The notes under the pieces are model-generated. The model did not search any database. It saw only the letters and a list, made by a program, of their open reading frames with translations, and had not been told where the DNA came from. 64,000 bases of DNA from Cocos nucifera. Lineage: Eukaryota; Streptophyta; Magnoliopsida; Arecales; Arecaceae. This document shows, piece by piece, positions 23,967 to 36,949 of this stretch (position 1 is the first letter of the stretch; each line of letters begins with the position of its first letter). The stretch is taken from positions 42,459 through 106,458 of the forward strand of contig QRFJ01002506.1 of NCBI GenBank assembly GCA_006176705.1, given 5' to 3'. The position numbers were made by a program, and so were the translations under genes.

Positions 23967-26900
23967 CTAAAGCCAATTGGCTACAAATCTAAGTCCCGTC
24001 TTCTCAAGATGGGCTTCAATCTTCTGCTGGTCCAATGACTTTGTAAGTGGGTTCGTCGCATTGTCTGCGGAGTTGACTCTCTTGACCTTGACGTAATCCT
24101 TCTCGAGGTAATCATGGATGAGGTAGTATCACCACTCGATGTGCTTAAATTTTTGGTGAGACCTCGGCTCCTTAGCAAGGGCTAGGGCACCATTGTTGTC
24201 ACAGTATAGAGGAATAGCATCCGATGGCATCACTTCGATCTCTGTGGCAAATTTTTTATATCAGAATGCCTTCTTTGCAGCTTCTGATGCAGCGATGTAT
24301 TCTGCTTCCATGGTGGAATCTGCTATTACTGTCTGCTTGAAACTTTTCCAACTGATAGCTCCACCATTGCACACAAATAGATTTTCAGATGTCGACTTTC
24401 GATCATCTATATCAGACATGAAATCCAAGTCTGTGTATCCCTGGACTTGGAGTTCTCCATTACCAAAGACCAACATCATATCCTTAGTTCTTCTCAAGTA
24501 CTTAAGGATACATTTCACAGAAGTCCAGTGTTCTTCACCTGGATTTGACTGATATCTGCTTGTGACACTCACAGCATGGGCTATATCAGGTCGTGTACAT
24601 AGCATGGCATACATGAGGCTCCCTATTGCAGAAGCATAAGGGATCTTGCTCATGCATTCTATTTCCTCAGGTGTGCTAGGGCACATCTTCTTGGAAAGAT
24701 GAATACCATGTCTGAAGGGTATTAATCCCCTCTTAGAGTTTTCCATACTAAACCTCTTTAGTACTTCCTCTATGTACATCTTCTATGAAAGTCCTAGCAT
24801 CCTATTCGGTCTATCCCTATAGACCTTAATTCCTAGAATAAAGGATGCTTCACCTAGGTCTTTCATGGAGAATTCTTTAGACAACCATATTTTGACTGAT
24901 GGTCAACATGGGAATATCATTCCCAATAAGGAGGATGTCATCCACGTACAATACGAGGAAGACAACAGCGCTCCCACTGACCTTTTTGAAAACACATGGT
25001 TCTCTCCTTCATTTTTGATGAAACCAAACTAGTTTTGATCACATCATTGAAAATGAGTGTTCCAGCTCCGAGATGCTTGCTTAAGTCCATATATGGACCT
25101 TTGCAGCTTGCAAACCTTATGATCAGTATCACTGGATGTGAAACCTAGCGGCTGTTCCATATAGATATCTTCCTCAAGATATCCATTTAAGAATGCCGTT
25201 TTCATGTCCATTTGCCATATTTCATAATCGAAATAGGCTGCAACAGCAAGCAATGTGCGGATGGATTTTAGCATAGCTACCGTGGGAAAAGGTATCCTGA
25301 TAGTCAATGCCTTCGCACTTGACTATAACCTTTTGCCACTAGTCTAGCCTTGAATGTCTCCACATTCCCATCTGCACCAATCTTTCTCTTGAAGATCCAT
25401 TTACACCCAATAGGTACTATACCTTCTGGTGGATCTACCAAGGTCCAGACTTGGTTTGAGTGCATCGAGTCAATTTTTGACTTCATTGTCCTCTAACCAT
25501 TTCTCGGAGTCGATATCTGATATCGCCTTGTTATAGGTTTTGAAATCATCACCATGAACCTCATTTCCTACGAGCAACATTTTCTCTACATCCTCTAAAA
25601 TAGCACCTAAGTACCTCTCAGGGGGATAGGAAACTCTTTTCCATCTATGAGGTGGAGGAGGTAGTGATAGGATTGGCTCAACCTAATTTGGTTCCATTTG
25701 GTCCTTAGCTTGTTGCTCTTGTGAGACTTTCTCTTTGAGCTTGATCTGCTTTCCAATGCCACTATCTTGAATAAACTATTTTTCAAGAAAGATGGCATGT
25801 TGACTCACAATCACATTGTGGTCTTCTGGAATGTAGAAATAGTATCCTAATGACTCTTTAGGATATCCTATGAATCGAGCTCTAAAGGACCTAAACTCTA
25901 ACTTGTCCGCTTGTTGTCTTTTGACATGAGCCGGACAACCCCAAATTCTGAGATGACTCAGACTTGGTTTCTTACCGTGCCATATCTCATACGGTGTGGT
26001 AGGAACGGTTTTAGAGGAAACCCTATTCAGTAAATATATTGAAGTTAACAATGAATATCCCCAAAGAAAATCAGGGAGGTCTGTGAAGCTCATCATGGAT
26101 CGAACCATATCCAATAGGGTCCGATTTCTCCATTCTGAAACCCCATTGAGTTGAGGTGTTCCTGGTGGAGTCCATTGAGAGACTATGCCATTTTCCTTGA
26201 GATAGTCTAGGAATTTTCGACTAAGGTATTCACCTCCTCGATCTGATCGAAGAACCTTAATGGGTTTTCCAGTTTGCTTTTCTACTTCATGTCTGAATTT
26301 TTTGAACTTTTCAAAAGCTTCAGACTTATGTCTCATAAGATACACATACCCATACCTAGATAAATCATCTATAAAGGTAATGAAGTAGACAAAATTGCCT
26401 CTAGCCGGCACATCAAATGGGCCGCACACATCAGTATGTACTAGGGCAAGAAGATCTCGTGGCCCTTTCCCCATGTCCTAACAAAAGGGAGCTTTAGTCA
26501 TTTTGCCATTGAAGATAAGATTCATAAATTAGGATATGACTCGAAAGTCAATGGACTCAATAGCCCATTTTCTTCAATTTGTTAACCCTATCTTCTGCTA
26601 TATGACCTAATCTTAGGTGCCATAGATACCTATCGTTTGGACTATCCCTAGCTCGTTTTGATTTTATGGCATTCACATTTTGCTCAAAATTAAAAATAGA
26701 TACATCAACATGTAATTGATAAAGATCGTTAATAAGAAAACCACTTGCAATTTTATTTCTTTCATAAAGAATGTTACAATGGTCCTTAAGAAAACTAATT
26801 ACATAGCCTTCTAATGCAAGACAAGAAATAGAAATCAAATTTCTGCTTGCTGCAGGCACATAATAATAGTCTTTTAATACTAAGTCTAAACTAAATGGTA

Positions 26901-27909
26901 GTCAAAGAGGGTATGTTCCCACGGCCACAGCAGCAACTCTTGCTCCATTTTTGATGCGCAGAATCATCTCACCATCCCTCAACCTCCTGCTATCCTCAAG
27001 ATCCTGCATAGAAGTGCATAAGTGAGCACTAGAAATAGAGTCAAGCATCCAACTGGATGTAGAAGAAATCATAAGATTAGACTCAATAACGAGCATACCT
27101 CCAGAAAGACCTACCTCCTTCTTCTTTAGGGTGGTCAGGTAAGTAGGGCAGCTCCACTTCCAATGGCCATCATTATTGTAATGAAAATACTTCAGTTCTA
27201 CCTTTTTCTTCTTTCCTCCTTCCACCTTCTGCTTTTTCACAGACTTCATCTTCTTTCTAAAAGACTTTCTCTTAAAAGAAGTCCATTCCATAGAAAGCAC
27301 TAAGCCTTTAGAACCTTTCATGTAAAGCTCAATGGGAACCAACATGTTCATAAGTTCAGCCAAGGAATTTTGAAGTTTATGCATATGGTAGTTCATGATG
27401 AACTGTCTGTATGCATCAGTCAAGGATTGCAGAATTATATCATTCTACAGATCCAATTCCAACCTCACTCCGAGCTTCTCAAGCTCTTCCAAATCCATGA
27501 TCATCATCAGACAATGATCTTGGACTGACTGCCCATCATGCATCTTAGCCTTGAACAGTCATTTAGTGACTTGATACTTGGTTGTGCGACTTTGTTCACC
27601 AAACATCTCCTGTAGGGGAGCCAACATTTGGCGAGCAGTCCTGATATCTTCATGTTGCCGCTAAAATTCATCAGACATCGAGCCTAACATATAGTATCTA
27701 GCCTTGTTATCTTCGTCCATCCATTTTTTCAGAGATGCTCTCTGCTCAGCGAATGGACGAGCTGGTAAGGTGGGAGGGTTTTGGTCCAATACATGAGTTA
27801 ACTTCTCATAACTCAAAATGATTTTGAAGTTTCGGAGCCAATCCTTATAATTTGGTATGGTCAGTCTATGGGTGTCTAGAATTCGTGCTAATGGATTGGA
27901 TGCAGACAT
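23967..27909 (-). pseudogene. A3 gag-pol pseudogene
   Basis: Minus-strand family A polyprotein from the ATG at 27907-27909 (MSASNPLARIL) to the TAG at 23967-23969. Gag shows the NYKDWLR and IMNYHMHKLQ regions and a degraded knuckle (YFHY, two cysteines lost). The protease triad reads DSI instead of DSG (27034-27042). The GAG-pre-integrase motif LWHLRLGH lies near 26610. Integrase is open for 232 codons (25776-26474) with HTDVCGP, SDRGGEYLS and the final acidic residue in the GVSEW motif. RT has YVDD at 24937-24948 but is frameshifted around 24780-25060 and 25300. RNase H is open at 24261-24779. It shares the TGA after VTK in gag and the TAG after FLEK. Inactive. Confidence 0.9.
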
Positions 27910-29734
27910 TTTCCTATAGAGAGTCAAAGTTTCTAGTTAGATATTGTAATTAAAATTTAACCTTATTTTTTAAACAAATTAGCTCTCACTATTTTTTTGG
28001 ATCCCTACACTCCCTTGTAGAGATGCGAAAATCTCCATGATTACTAATTTCTAGTGGGTGATGCAATCCCACCGACTTACTCATCACCTCATCTAATAGT
28101 TATTGGTGATGGGTTAGCCAATGAGTGAACAACTCTTGTTCAATGATTCTCTAATCATGGTGCACCCTAACTTGATCTCTAATTTATGAATCTCACCGTG
28201 TTTGAAATATTGATCCACTTCTTAGTTAAGTCAGACCCACCATTTGCACAGATTGTATTCCTAATTGGGTCTCTCACCGTATCCAGAATATTGAGCCCAA
28301 TCCATCCTCTAGTTTATAGCATCCAATGCCTAATAGACATGGATGCATCTTTTTGGTGCAACTGAACACTATAATCAGTCGAGAACAATCAACCTCAGAA
28401 AGGGCCCACACATCTACAATGGTGGAAGACCTTGATTTAATCTTTTCTTAAGAAGATTAGATTTAGGTCTCATTAAACTAGACTTGACATAGTCATAACC
28501 ATTATGACTAACCTAGTGGCATGGGTTAGCTTGGATTATTGACCACCTCAGATCAGAACTGAGTCAATATACATGGCCAGGTAAGTGAGACCGGTGGAAG
28601 GGATATGCCACTAACTCGATAACATTCGAGTCGAGTAGCTTCCAATTAAAAATCAGTCGATCGTATCTGCCAAACTTATCTAAGAAACCAAATTATTGAG
28701 TCAGAACCAATCGGATCAACCTACAATCCAGACTCTAACCACTGAGCCTGATTAGGTCTTAGCTTGATCGATCACTCATGTGACTCGATCTTGACCCAGA
28801 CTTAATCCTATTAGGCTGGTCAATTTAAGCACTGTTGATCCCATCTAACCAACTCTTGATTCGGTTTGATCAGCCGCTTAGACCTAATTGAGCTACCCAA
28901 GCCCGAACCTAATTTTATGAACATGTCTTAGATCTAAAAATTTTTAATTTTAGACCTAATATATTTCATAATCTTAATTCTTAATTAAGTTTAGGGTTCA
29001 TAAATAAAACATGTAAATAAGAGCCTAGGGTTACAAGATCTAGGGTTTTGCAGAAAGAAAGTTTTTAATTTCTGATTAAGGATGAATGCGCAGCACCCCT
29101 ATACATCATAAGAACATCTCATCGAATCGAAGGAGAGGGTCTTTAAACCCTACTTTGTTTTTATGACCAGATGGCCAAGAGGAATGCCTTAATCAGAAAT
29201 ACAACTAATCTACAAAACTAATTAAATCTAAGCATATATCTCATATAAAAATTGATCTAATTAAAACATGTTTTGCATACATCATATCATGCATATTTTT
29301 TAGATCTATATTATCTCATAATCATCTAAAAAATTAAATTTAAATTTGATCACATTCAATAAAATTTAATCTAGATCCTTTTGTAGAACTATTCTACAAC
29401 AAGTCTAAACATGCAACTATCATATCTCATATGAACAAATTAAATTTAGTTTATTTTTTATTTTTAGATCTGATTATAATATTTATAAGATCAAAAAATA
29501 TTAAATAAATAGATCTCAAAATTATATTTAATCAAATAAAAATTATGATTATACTAGACTATACATAGAATAATTCTATTCCTAGTCTAGTTATGTATCT
29601 CATACATTTTAGATCTAGATTAATTAATTTTAATTTTCTAATTTTTTGATTTTAGATCTAATAATATCTCATGTAATATCTAAAATCATTAATTTATTAA
29701 ATTAAATTAAATCTAAATAAATTTTATGCAACCT
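27910..29734 (-). other. A3 leader (untranslated, minus strand)
   Basis: About 1.8 kb matching the A1 and A4 leaders, rich in GATCTAA-type words. It carries the conserved structured segment at about 28490-28700. No credible coding frame. Confidence 0.8.
28490..28510 (-). other. Leader hairpin in A3
   Basis: TAGTCATAA-CCA-TTATGACTA: the same 9-bp stem as in A1 and A4 but with a different loop. The stem is kept while the loop has changed. Confidence 0.65.
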
Positions 29735-29747
29735 GGCTCTGATACCT
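29735..29747 (-). promoter_or_regulatory. Primer binding site of A3
   Basis: GGCTCTGATACCT on the plus strand, the reverse complement of the initiator-Met-tRNA-type site with one change at its LTR-side end. Confidence 0.85.
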
Positions 29748-29749
29748 GT

Positions 29750-32037
29750 TGAAGGGAAAAATCAAATTTTTCTAGGTCAGGTTCGTTCAAATCTGATTGG
29801 ATCGAGAGGCATATTTTAAAATTTCTCACTTAGATTTAAATCAGATCTAACATATTTTAGATCTAATTTTATAATCTGATAAATAAAAAAAATAAATTAA
29901 ATTAAATCTAAATTAATGTTATCTTGATTATTGGGTAATCCGATTATCCGTTGATGATCCTGCTGATTGCCTGAGGTTCTGGATCAAGCCACGCAAGCGC
30001 CTGGCCTCTATCGGTATCCACTCGGGCTGAATATGAAGATCTTCACCTTCTCTTTCTTTTATCCAAAAATTAGATCTGGATCTAATTTGGAGGATCTTCA
30101 AAACTTCTTCTGAAGATCAGCAGTCGTCTCTACAGCAGTGCTGCCTTCTTCCTCTCTCGTCAGCCTTTTCTTTCCTGAATCGTACCAAATTGAAGTCCAA
30201 CTTTCTTGGGCGTGGAGAGGAGAGAGAGGGTCAAAAGATGGCATGAAGGAGGGAGAGGGGCAGCCTTGGGGCATGGGCTAAGAGGAACTCTCTTTTGGTT
30301 GAACGCAGATAGGGTTTATTTATAGACCCTGCTGCGCCATGCAATGCTGCATCATCCCAGCCAATCACGTTGCTTCGTACAATCAGATCTAAATCTAATT
30401 GATGGGATAATATCACCTGATCTAATCAGATGAGAGCCCCATAGATTCATCCTTAGATAGCACCTTAGACTGGTCAAAATCTATAGGTAAGGGTCACCTA
30501 GTTTGAATCTAAGAAGCAACCTGGAGTCCCATCCGTATGGGATTCCAGTGTTTATCCACATGGGGCGCATGCCATCCTAGGCATGCACCCTCCATCTACC
30601 TCCCAAATGGTAGGTGGACTTGGTCAATAAGTCTCTTCTATGGGTGCATGACACATGGGCAGATGTCCATGGGTCAAAGGTCAATGTTTGACCAAAGTCA
30701 AAAGACAAAAATTAGCAGATGAAAGAAAATGGCAGGTGTTGTCCCAAATTTATCTCATAAATTAAGACAACCCTTTTCTGACCTAGACAAGCTCCAGTCA
30801 GACCAGGTAAAGGTACTTGAGTGAGCACAAATATATTTGGCTCAGTTGAGATAACTTTTAATGATAGAAAAAGAAGAATGTTAGGCTCAATCGTGTTTTA
30901 GCACGATTTTCTTGAACCTAATTGAATCTAATTCAAATCAATTAAACTGAGTTAGTCCAATCGATGATATCCATATCCAAACCCTTGTTTATGTGATCCA
31001 GTTAGGTTTAGTTTTGTATGATAATGGGATATGTCATGATCTCCATCATTGAATCATCGAAACTTCTTTCGATAGATCAGAACTCTTCTAATTCAGACAA
31101 CTGGAATGATCGATCATCTAAATCATTCTAATTGCTCCCAAAATCCACAAGTGATACCTAGCAGTATATGGTGGCAATCCATCAAAATTGAAAAAGAACC
31201 TCTCGGTGCAGCTACTTGTGTGATTAAGTTCTTCTATCTTGAGCCCTGATCAGATTAGGGCTAAGGTGAACTCGTCAAACCCTAATTTCTATCATATGAT
31301 TTAATCATTTGATTCAAGTCTGATGTGGAAACCTTAATAGAAACTCTTTCTATTATTTCACTCTTTGCCATGGCCATGGGCTTATGGACTCGATTCTTAT
31401 GATCATCATAGGGCTGCTCCTCATCCACCAAGATAGATAGATTCCATCTTGGTGCAATCCAATTCCTACAATGAACATGCGATAGCCAACATACACCTCA
31501 GGATTTTGAATGGCTAGGAGATCGAGTCATGGTATAGTCAAACTACAACACCCTCAAGGTAAACTACCGATGCACCTCAGGTCAAAGAACCAAACACACC
31601 ACTGCAGCTTTAAGTCAGTCATCGACGAGAAGATAGACTTCCTTATGACTCCTCAAGGTGGTCACGCTCGGTGCCCTCATTCTCTATCGAGTACATGTAC
31701 TCTCGCTCCGATGTCTCTACACTGTAGACTCAAGACTCGTCTACTATAAAGAAGTGATTGTACACTAACCTTCTAGATCAATCACCATCCTCATGATGAT
31801 CCTACGGTCAGGAGCATTTTATTAGTTAATAATGAAAATTCTTATCTTAAATTTTCAACTCTTGAAAATAAGAATTATCATTACCATTAACTCAAGGGAT
31901 GTATCACAGACACTAAATACACATATGTGATAGAAAATAATCAATTTTATTATTTATAGTCAAAATTATAATTTTGCCCCTAGAAGTGTATTACAAGTGT
32001 CAGCCAATTCTGGCTTCTAGGGCATACATATCTAACA
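29750..32037 (-). repeat. A3 5' LTR (minus strand)
   Basis: 2288 bases from TGAAG to CTAACA. The inverted TATA box lies at 30317-30324 and the U3 hairpin cluster near 31050-31135. Beyond 32037 comes AGTTT and plus-strand A0 RT, marking the outer edge of the insertion. Confidence 0.92.
30317..30324 (-). promoter_or_regulatory. TATA box of A3 5' LTR
   Basis: TATTTATA on the plus strand, i.e. TATAAATA read with the element, in the same context as in A1 and A4. Confidence 0.65.
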
Positions 32038-32799
32038 AGTTTAGTACCCTTTAGACATGGCATTCATCTCTCCAAGAAGATGTACCCTAGCATAACTGAG
32101 GAGATTGAATGCATAATCAAGATCTCTTATGCTTCTGCAATAGGGAGCCTCATGTATGCCATGCTATGTACACGACCTAATATTGCCCATGCTGTGAGTT
32201 TCACGAGTAGGTATCAATCGAATCCTGATAAAGAGCACTGAATTTCTATGAAATGTATCCTTAAGTACTTGAGAAAGACTAAAGATATGTTTTTAGTTTT
32301 TGCTAATGGAGAACTCCAGATCCAGGGGTATACAGACTCGAATTTTATGTTTGATATAGATGATCGAAAGTCGACATCTGGAAGTCTATTTATTTATAAT
32401 GGTTAAGCTATTAGTTGGAAGAGTTTCAACTAGATGGTGATAGTAGATTCCACCATGAAAGTAGAGTACATCGTTGCATCGGAGTCTGCAAAGAAGATGT
32501 TCTGGTATAAGAAGTTCGCTGTAGAGCTCGGAGTGATGCCATCAGATGTCGTCTCTCTGTACTGTGATAATAATGGCACCACAGCCCTAGCTAAGGAGCC
32601 AATATCTCACCAAAAATTCAAGCACATCGAGTGGCAATACCACCTCATCTGTGATTACCTCGAGAAGGGATGCATCGAGGTCAATAGAATCAACACTACA
32701 AATAATGCGGCTGACCCATTGACAAAGCCATTGAGCCAGTAGAAGATCGAAGCCCACATTGAGAAGATGGAACTTAGATTTGTAGCCAATTGGCTTTAG
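32038..32799 (+). pseudogene. A0 pol fragment: RT end and RNase H (right half)
   Basis: Continues A0 from VPFRHGIHLSKK through YASAIGSLMYAM, the RNase H motif GYTDSNF (about 32330) and LYCDNNGTTALAKEP (about 32560) to VANWL and the TAG at 32797-32799. Only nonsense changes are seen (for example at about 32241, 32406, 32431 and 32742), mostly in glutamine or tryptophan codons. With 4313-5025 it forms one RT-RNase H reading split by A3. Confidence 0.88.
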
Positions 32800-32813
32800 G
32801 TCAAGTGGGAGTT

Positions 32814-33080
32814 TGTTAGATATGTGTCCTAGAAGCCAGATTGGCTAAACACTTGTAACACACTTCTAAGGGTAATTTTATAATTTTAACTATAAATTAA
32901 TAAAAAAATATTTTCTATCATAGTATGTATTTAAAGTATCTATGATACATCATTTGATTTAATGGTAATGATAATTCATATTTTCAAGAGTTGAAAATTT
33001 AAGACATGAATTTTCAAAATTAACTCATAAATAGCTCCCGACCGTAAAATCATCACGAGGATGATGATCGATCAAGAAGA
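32814..33080 (+). repeat. A0 3' LTR, first 267 bases
   Basis: A purine tract (CAAGTGGGAG) then TGTTAGATATGTGTCC. LTR similarity stops at 33080, where a family C LTR begins. The rest of this LTR is not found after C, whose right end is itself truncated. Confidence 0.88.
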
Positions 33081-35562
33081 TGTTGGGAATGTGTCACAAA
33101 ACCAATCATCAGTCTGTTGATGATTAGGCCATATATTTATAATTATATATAAATTATAAATTAATAAAAGTTATTTTGGTACTTTTCATCATAAATTCTG
33201 TTGTCTTCTAATGAACTCCTATGTTGTGATGAAGTCCTTAGGACTATCTAGATTCGGCAAAGGAGGATTTATCATTTAGTCCATAAATAGTTCATAAGCA
33301 AATGATATGTTGTTACTTAGGATGATAATATTTATCAAGTATAGATCGTTGTGTGCCATATAGGTTGGTTGTCCTCATAATCAAGGAGTGTTGAGACACT
33401 GATACGGCATACAAGTTAGATGTATGGGTACATCTGCACTGAACGTGACCAACTTCGAGGGTTTTCTTCTGTCAAGATTAGCTTCGATGGAATATGGGTA
33501 TAAATATCCCTCTAACCTGAGATCACCATTATGACTTTCAAGCAACTCACTGTGTTTTGATGCCAAATTATCTGAATTTCTAATTCAGTGATGGAAGATT
33601 TTTGGGCATAGTCAAGTACTTATGGAGTCGGTGCGTGTATCTAGATGGGATTGACCACTCTTAATTTTAGGAGCTGTGTTCAATTATATTTCAATTTAGC
33701 AAAATCTTGGCCAAGGTAGTCTTAGTGAGGAGTCATGGGACTAATTGCTTTGGGACACGATATGGATGTATTTTCTAAGGTTGACAGTCTAACCTTGAGT
33801 CATCTATTACACAGAGGTCATAGGGATGAATTATACAGTAACCATATTCGCATAGGTTTTGAATGTTGCGATTGCAATTATTTGACCTATCTGAATGTTG
33901 GGTACCATTGCTAGATGGTCACTTCGATTAGTATAGAAATTGATTTTTGTGCTACCGGCTTAGGTTCGAACCTGCGAGGTCACACACATTAGGAGTTCCT
34001 ACCTGATCTGATGGCTGATCAAGAGTTTCATTGGTCTGAGACTATGGTCAAAGAGTCCCACTGAACTGGGACTCTATGACTAAGGGTCCTACTGGATTGG
34101 AACTTTGAGTCCTACTTATCTAGGACTCTCTAATCATGAGTCCTGATAATATAGGACATTATGGTCAAGAGTCCCACTGGACTGGGACTCTATGACCAAG
34201 AGTCCTACTAGACTGAGACTCTGAGTCCTACTCATCTGAAACTCTCTGATCAAGAGTTTCACTAGTCTGGGACTCTATTATCATGAGTTTGATTCATTTG
34301 GGACATCGGTTTTAAGAGTCCCACTGATTTAGGACTCTTCAAGAATTTCATGTTGATAGGACTCTGTTGCCCAATAACCTATTCAATTTGGACTTAGATA
34401 TTTTTTAGAGAATTAATTAGCAATTTGATTATTGATTAGCTCAATTTAATTGAGTGATGAAGATTCGATTAAGTTCGATTGAATTTAATTCAATTGAATT
34501 TGACCCAATCAGGTCATGAGATGACCTAGTCGCTATGGGAGTTTTGACTCTAATTTGATCAGGACGTAGATTTAATTAATAACTAATTTAATTAAAATTT
34601 TATTAAATTAGGCTAATACTAATTTGATTAGGTTTAACCTAATTTAATTGAGTCTAAATTAATTAGTTTGGTTGAAACCAATTAGGACTAAGTCAAATGA
34701 AGTTTGAATTCAAATTCTCCCATGCGCCCATCATTTTTGACTTTTCCACTCTGCTTCCCATGCCCTTCCTTTTGTTTATTGAATATTTTTTGAGAAATAA
34801 AAACGTACACGTAGAAGGAGAGTCCTTCTACATGTTAAACATAAGGGAGGGGGGCATTGGATAAGGATAAGAGGCTCATTTGATTTTTGAAATCAAGTGA
34901 GTGGTTAAAACCTCTCAACCACTTAATCTATATCATTTTTCATCCGATTCTCCTATGGTATTCATGTCAATAAATTATGAGAATATTTGTGAATGCATAA
35001 TAAGGGTTTATTATAATGTGAAAAAAATTTTAGAGTGTTTGGGAATCAATTTTGGGCAAAAAAATCTTGGAGTGAAGGTGAATAGGATCCTATAGCACTT
35101 TTCTTTTCCTTTATACCTCTCTTCTCTTGTAATTTTCATATCTAAGCATATCCTACTTTTAGATATGATCTAAATAGATATTATAGATCTAAAAGTTATC
35201 TTTCCATAAAAACTTATTTCATAGAAAAACTCCACACAGAAAGGGCATGATAAAATTTTTAGTGTGTCAGGGTTTCTGGGCCGAGTGAAATCCTAGATTT
35301 GGGAATCTGGGTTTGGGTGGAGAGATCGAGTGCTATGAGCATTGGATCACCACCAAATTTGAAACACATCTTCATCATCCTCTAATATTTTATTCTAATT
35401 TTTTAGAATATTTAAAAAATTAAAAAATATATGATTGATCGGATCGATCGTAATCAACCATCGAAGGCCCCGGTGAGGAGCTAGCACTCTAGTGGGGCTG
35501 ATTGGGATCAGGAGCTCCGTATGGACCAACCATAGAGGCCGGACATATGTGCAGCTATGGCA
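33081..35562 (+). repeat. C 5' LTR
   Basis: Begins TGTTGGGAATGTG. The right end is placed at TATGGCA just before TGATACCAAAGC, which resembles a diverged primer site. Homology with the 3' LTR supports the first 2.15 kb; the last 340 bases rest on this element alone. It contains an array of short hairpins (34020-34390). Short open frames here are not credible genes. Confidence 0.82.
34020..34390. repeat. Array of GAGTCC/GGACTC hairpins in C 5' LTR
   Basis: Around nine imperfect units of the form GAGTCC, about 10 bases, GGACTC, separated by short spacers such as TATGACCAA. Each unit is an inverted repeat. The array recurs at 44765-45165 in the 3' LTR. Confidence 0.75.
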
Positions 35563-36949
35563 TGATACCAAAGCATTATTTAATGAACTCAGATTATGGT
35601 GATCGACTATCCATAAAAAGGTATTATGTTCTGAATATGTAGATGTAGTAAATAGTTTATTACATAGTTTTATTTTCAGATCTATTGATGTATGCATGCA
35701 TATTATGTTTAGATCCTAATGAGTAGGATTAAATAATCTGATATGATCAATAGATAATTAATTAGATTAATTATCTTTTACTACATCATTGCTATTTTTG
35801 AAATATTTTTTGAAAGTAGCATGGCAAACCCTGCACTATTTTCACCAAATGTAATCAGAGAAAGGTTATTTTAACATGATATGCTTGCATATTTAGATTA
35901 ATAATTTAGATTTGATCTAAATATTGATCTAATAATTAGAGTAATTAGATCTAAAAAATTAAAATTCAGATCACACAGACTGTAGGTTGTCCTGCTATAG
36001 GATTTACCCCCTATAGTGAAAAAATTATCCTGGTACGTTGCTAATCTATATCATTAATCATGAAATTACTAAATTTAATCTAATATTTTTATGATTTAAT
36101 TATATTAAATTTTAATCTAATTTATGATCATGAATGCATAATTAGATAAAGTTTGATTCATGATTTCATGATTATGTAGTGTACATAGTTTCATATTAAA
36201 TCCTATAATTAGTGTTGTTTGGGAATTGAGATGATTTAATTTTGAAATGAGTCGACTCAATTGGTGAACAATGCTAAGTTATAAATAATCTTTCAAAATT
36301 AAAAATATTTTCAAAATGTCAAACCCTAACCCTCCGCCCATAAACTTAATTAAAAATTAAGTATAATAATTTAGTATCTAGAATTATGAATTAAGACTCT
36401 AAGTCATTAATCATAAACTTATGGGTTATTGGGTTAGCTGAATTAGGTCCATAAATTAGGTTAGACCTAAGGTTAGTTACAAGATGGACTAATTTAGAGT
36501 AATTGATCAAATCTAATTAAATGTTAATTTAGATTAGGTCAAGGACTCTATAGACTCAATTATAATAGTTGTAGTTGGTCAAGTCCATACCTTTAACAAG
36601 GACCAAATGGACTTGATTCAAGGCTATGAGGTTGAATCTAAAATTACTAATCCGATCAAATTAAAACTAATGAATTGGATGGTGTCTAAGGTAAGTTTGG
36701 CAGTTTGACCAGTGCTTTTTAATTGGGAGCTACTCACATAGATTTGGTCTTTGACGAGTTAATGGCATATCCCTTCCACTGATCTTACTTACCTGGCCAT
36801 CTTGGTGAGTTAGATTTTGATTAGATCACTTGATGATTTGGGCTCACCCATGTCTATTAGGTAAATCAGTCTGATTGATTTAGGTGCCCCTAATCCCAGC
36901 TTAGATTAGACTCTTTTCTGACTTAGTGAAGTCAATGGGAGGATCAAAA
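35563..36949 (+). other. C leader, first part, with diverged primer site
   Basis: A non-coding leader starts at a weak primer-site match (TGATACCAAAGC, 35563-35574). It includes AGGTAAGT (36689-36696), ACTTACCTGGCCAT (36787-36800) and a 21-base hairpin (36862-36882) at the place where family A has its own hairpin. It is interrupted at 36950 by a solo A LTR. Confidence 0.75.
36862..36882 (+). other. Leader hairpin in C
   Basis: TAAATCA, a 7-base loop, TGATTTA. It follows a CACCCATG...TAGGT stretch as in family A, with an unrelated stem sequence of the same overall length. Confidence 0.6.

Larger units (their letters stand above)
5026..32037 (-). mobile_element. Composite insertion bounded by A3 LTR ends
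   Basis: The outer ends are inverted A LTR ends (TGAAG at 5026, CTAACA at 32037) flanked by GGTTT and AGTTT. The A0 RT continues in frame across the two flanks. The expected content is one minus-strand A element of about 10.5 kb. The extra 16 kb (A1, the minus-strand A pol fragment and B1) lies inside the left LTR, through later insertions, rearrangement or misassembly. Confidence 0.65.

Noticed and set aside
34020..34390. CRISPR-like regular repeats
   Set aside because: Units are diverged inverted repeats inside an LTR of a plant retrotransposon, spacers are short and repeated too, and no cas genes are present.
34901..35095. Small open frame of 64 codons as a gene
   Set aside because: It lies within the C LTR, is disrupted in the other C LTR, and resembles no protein.
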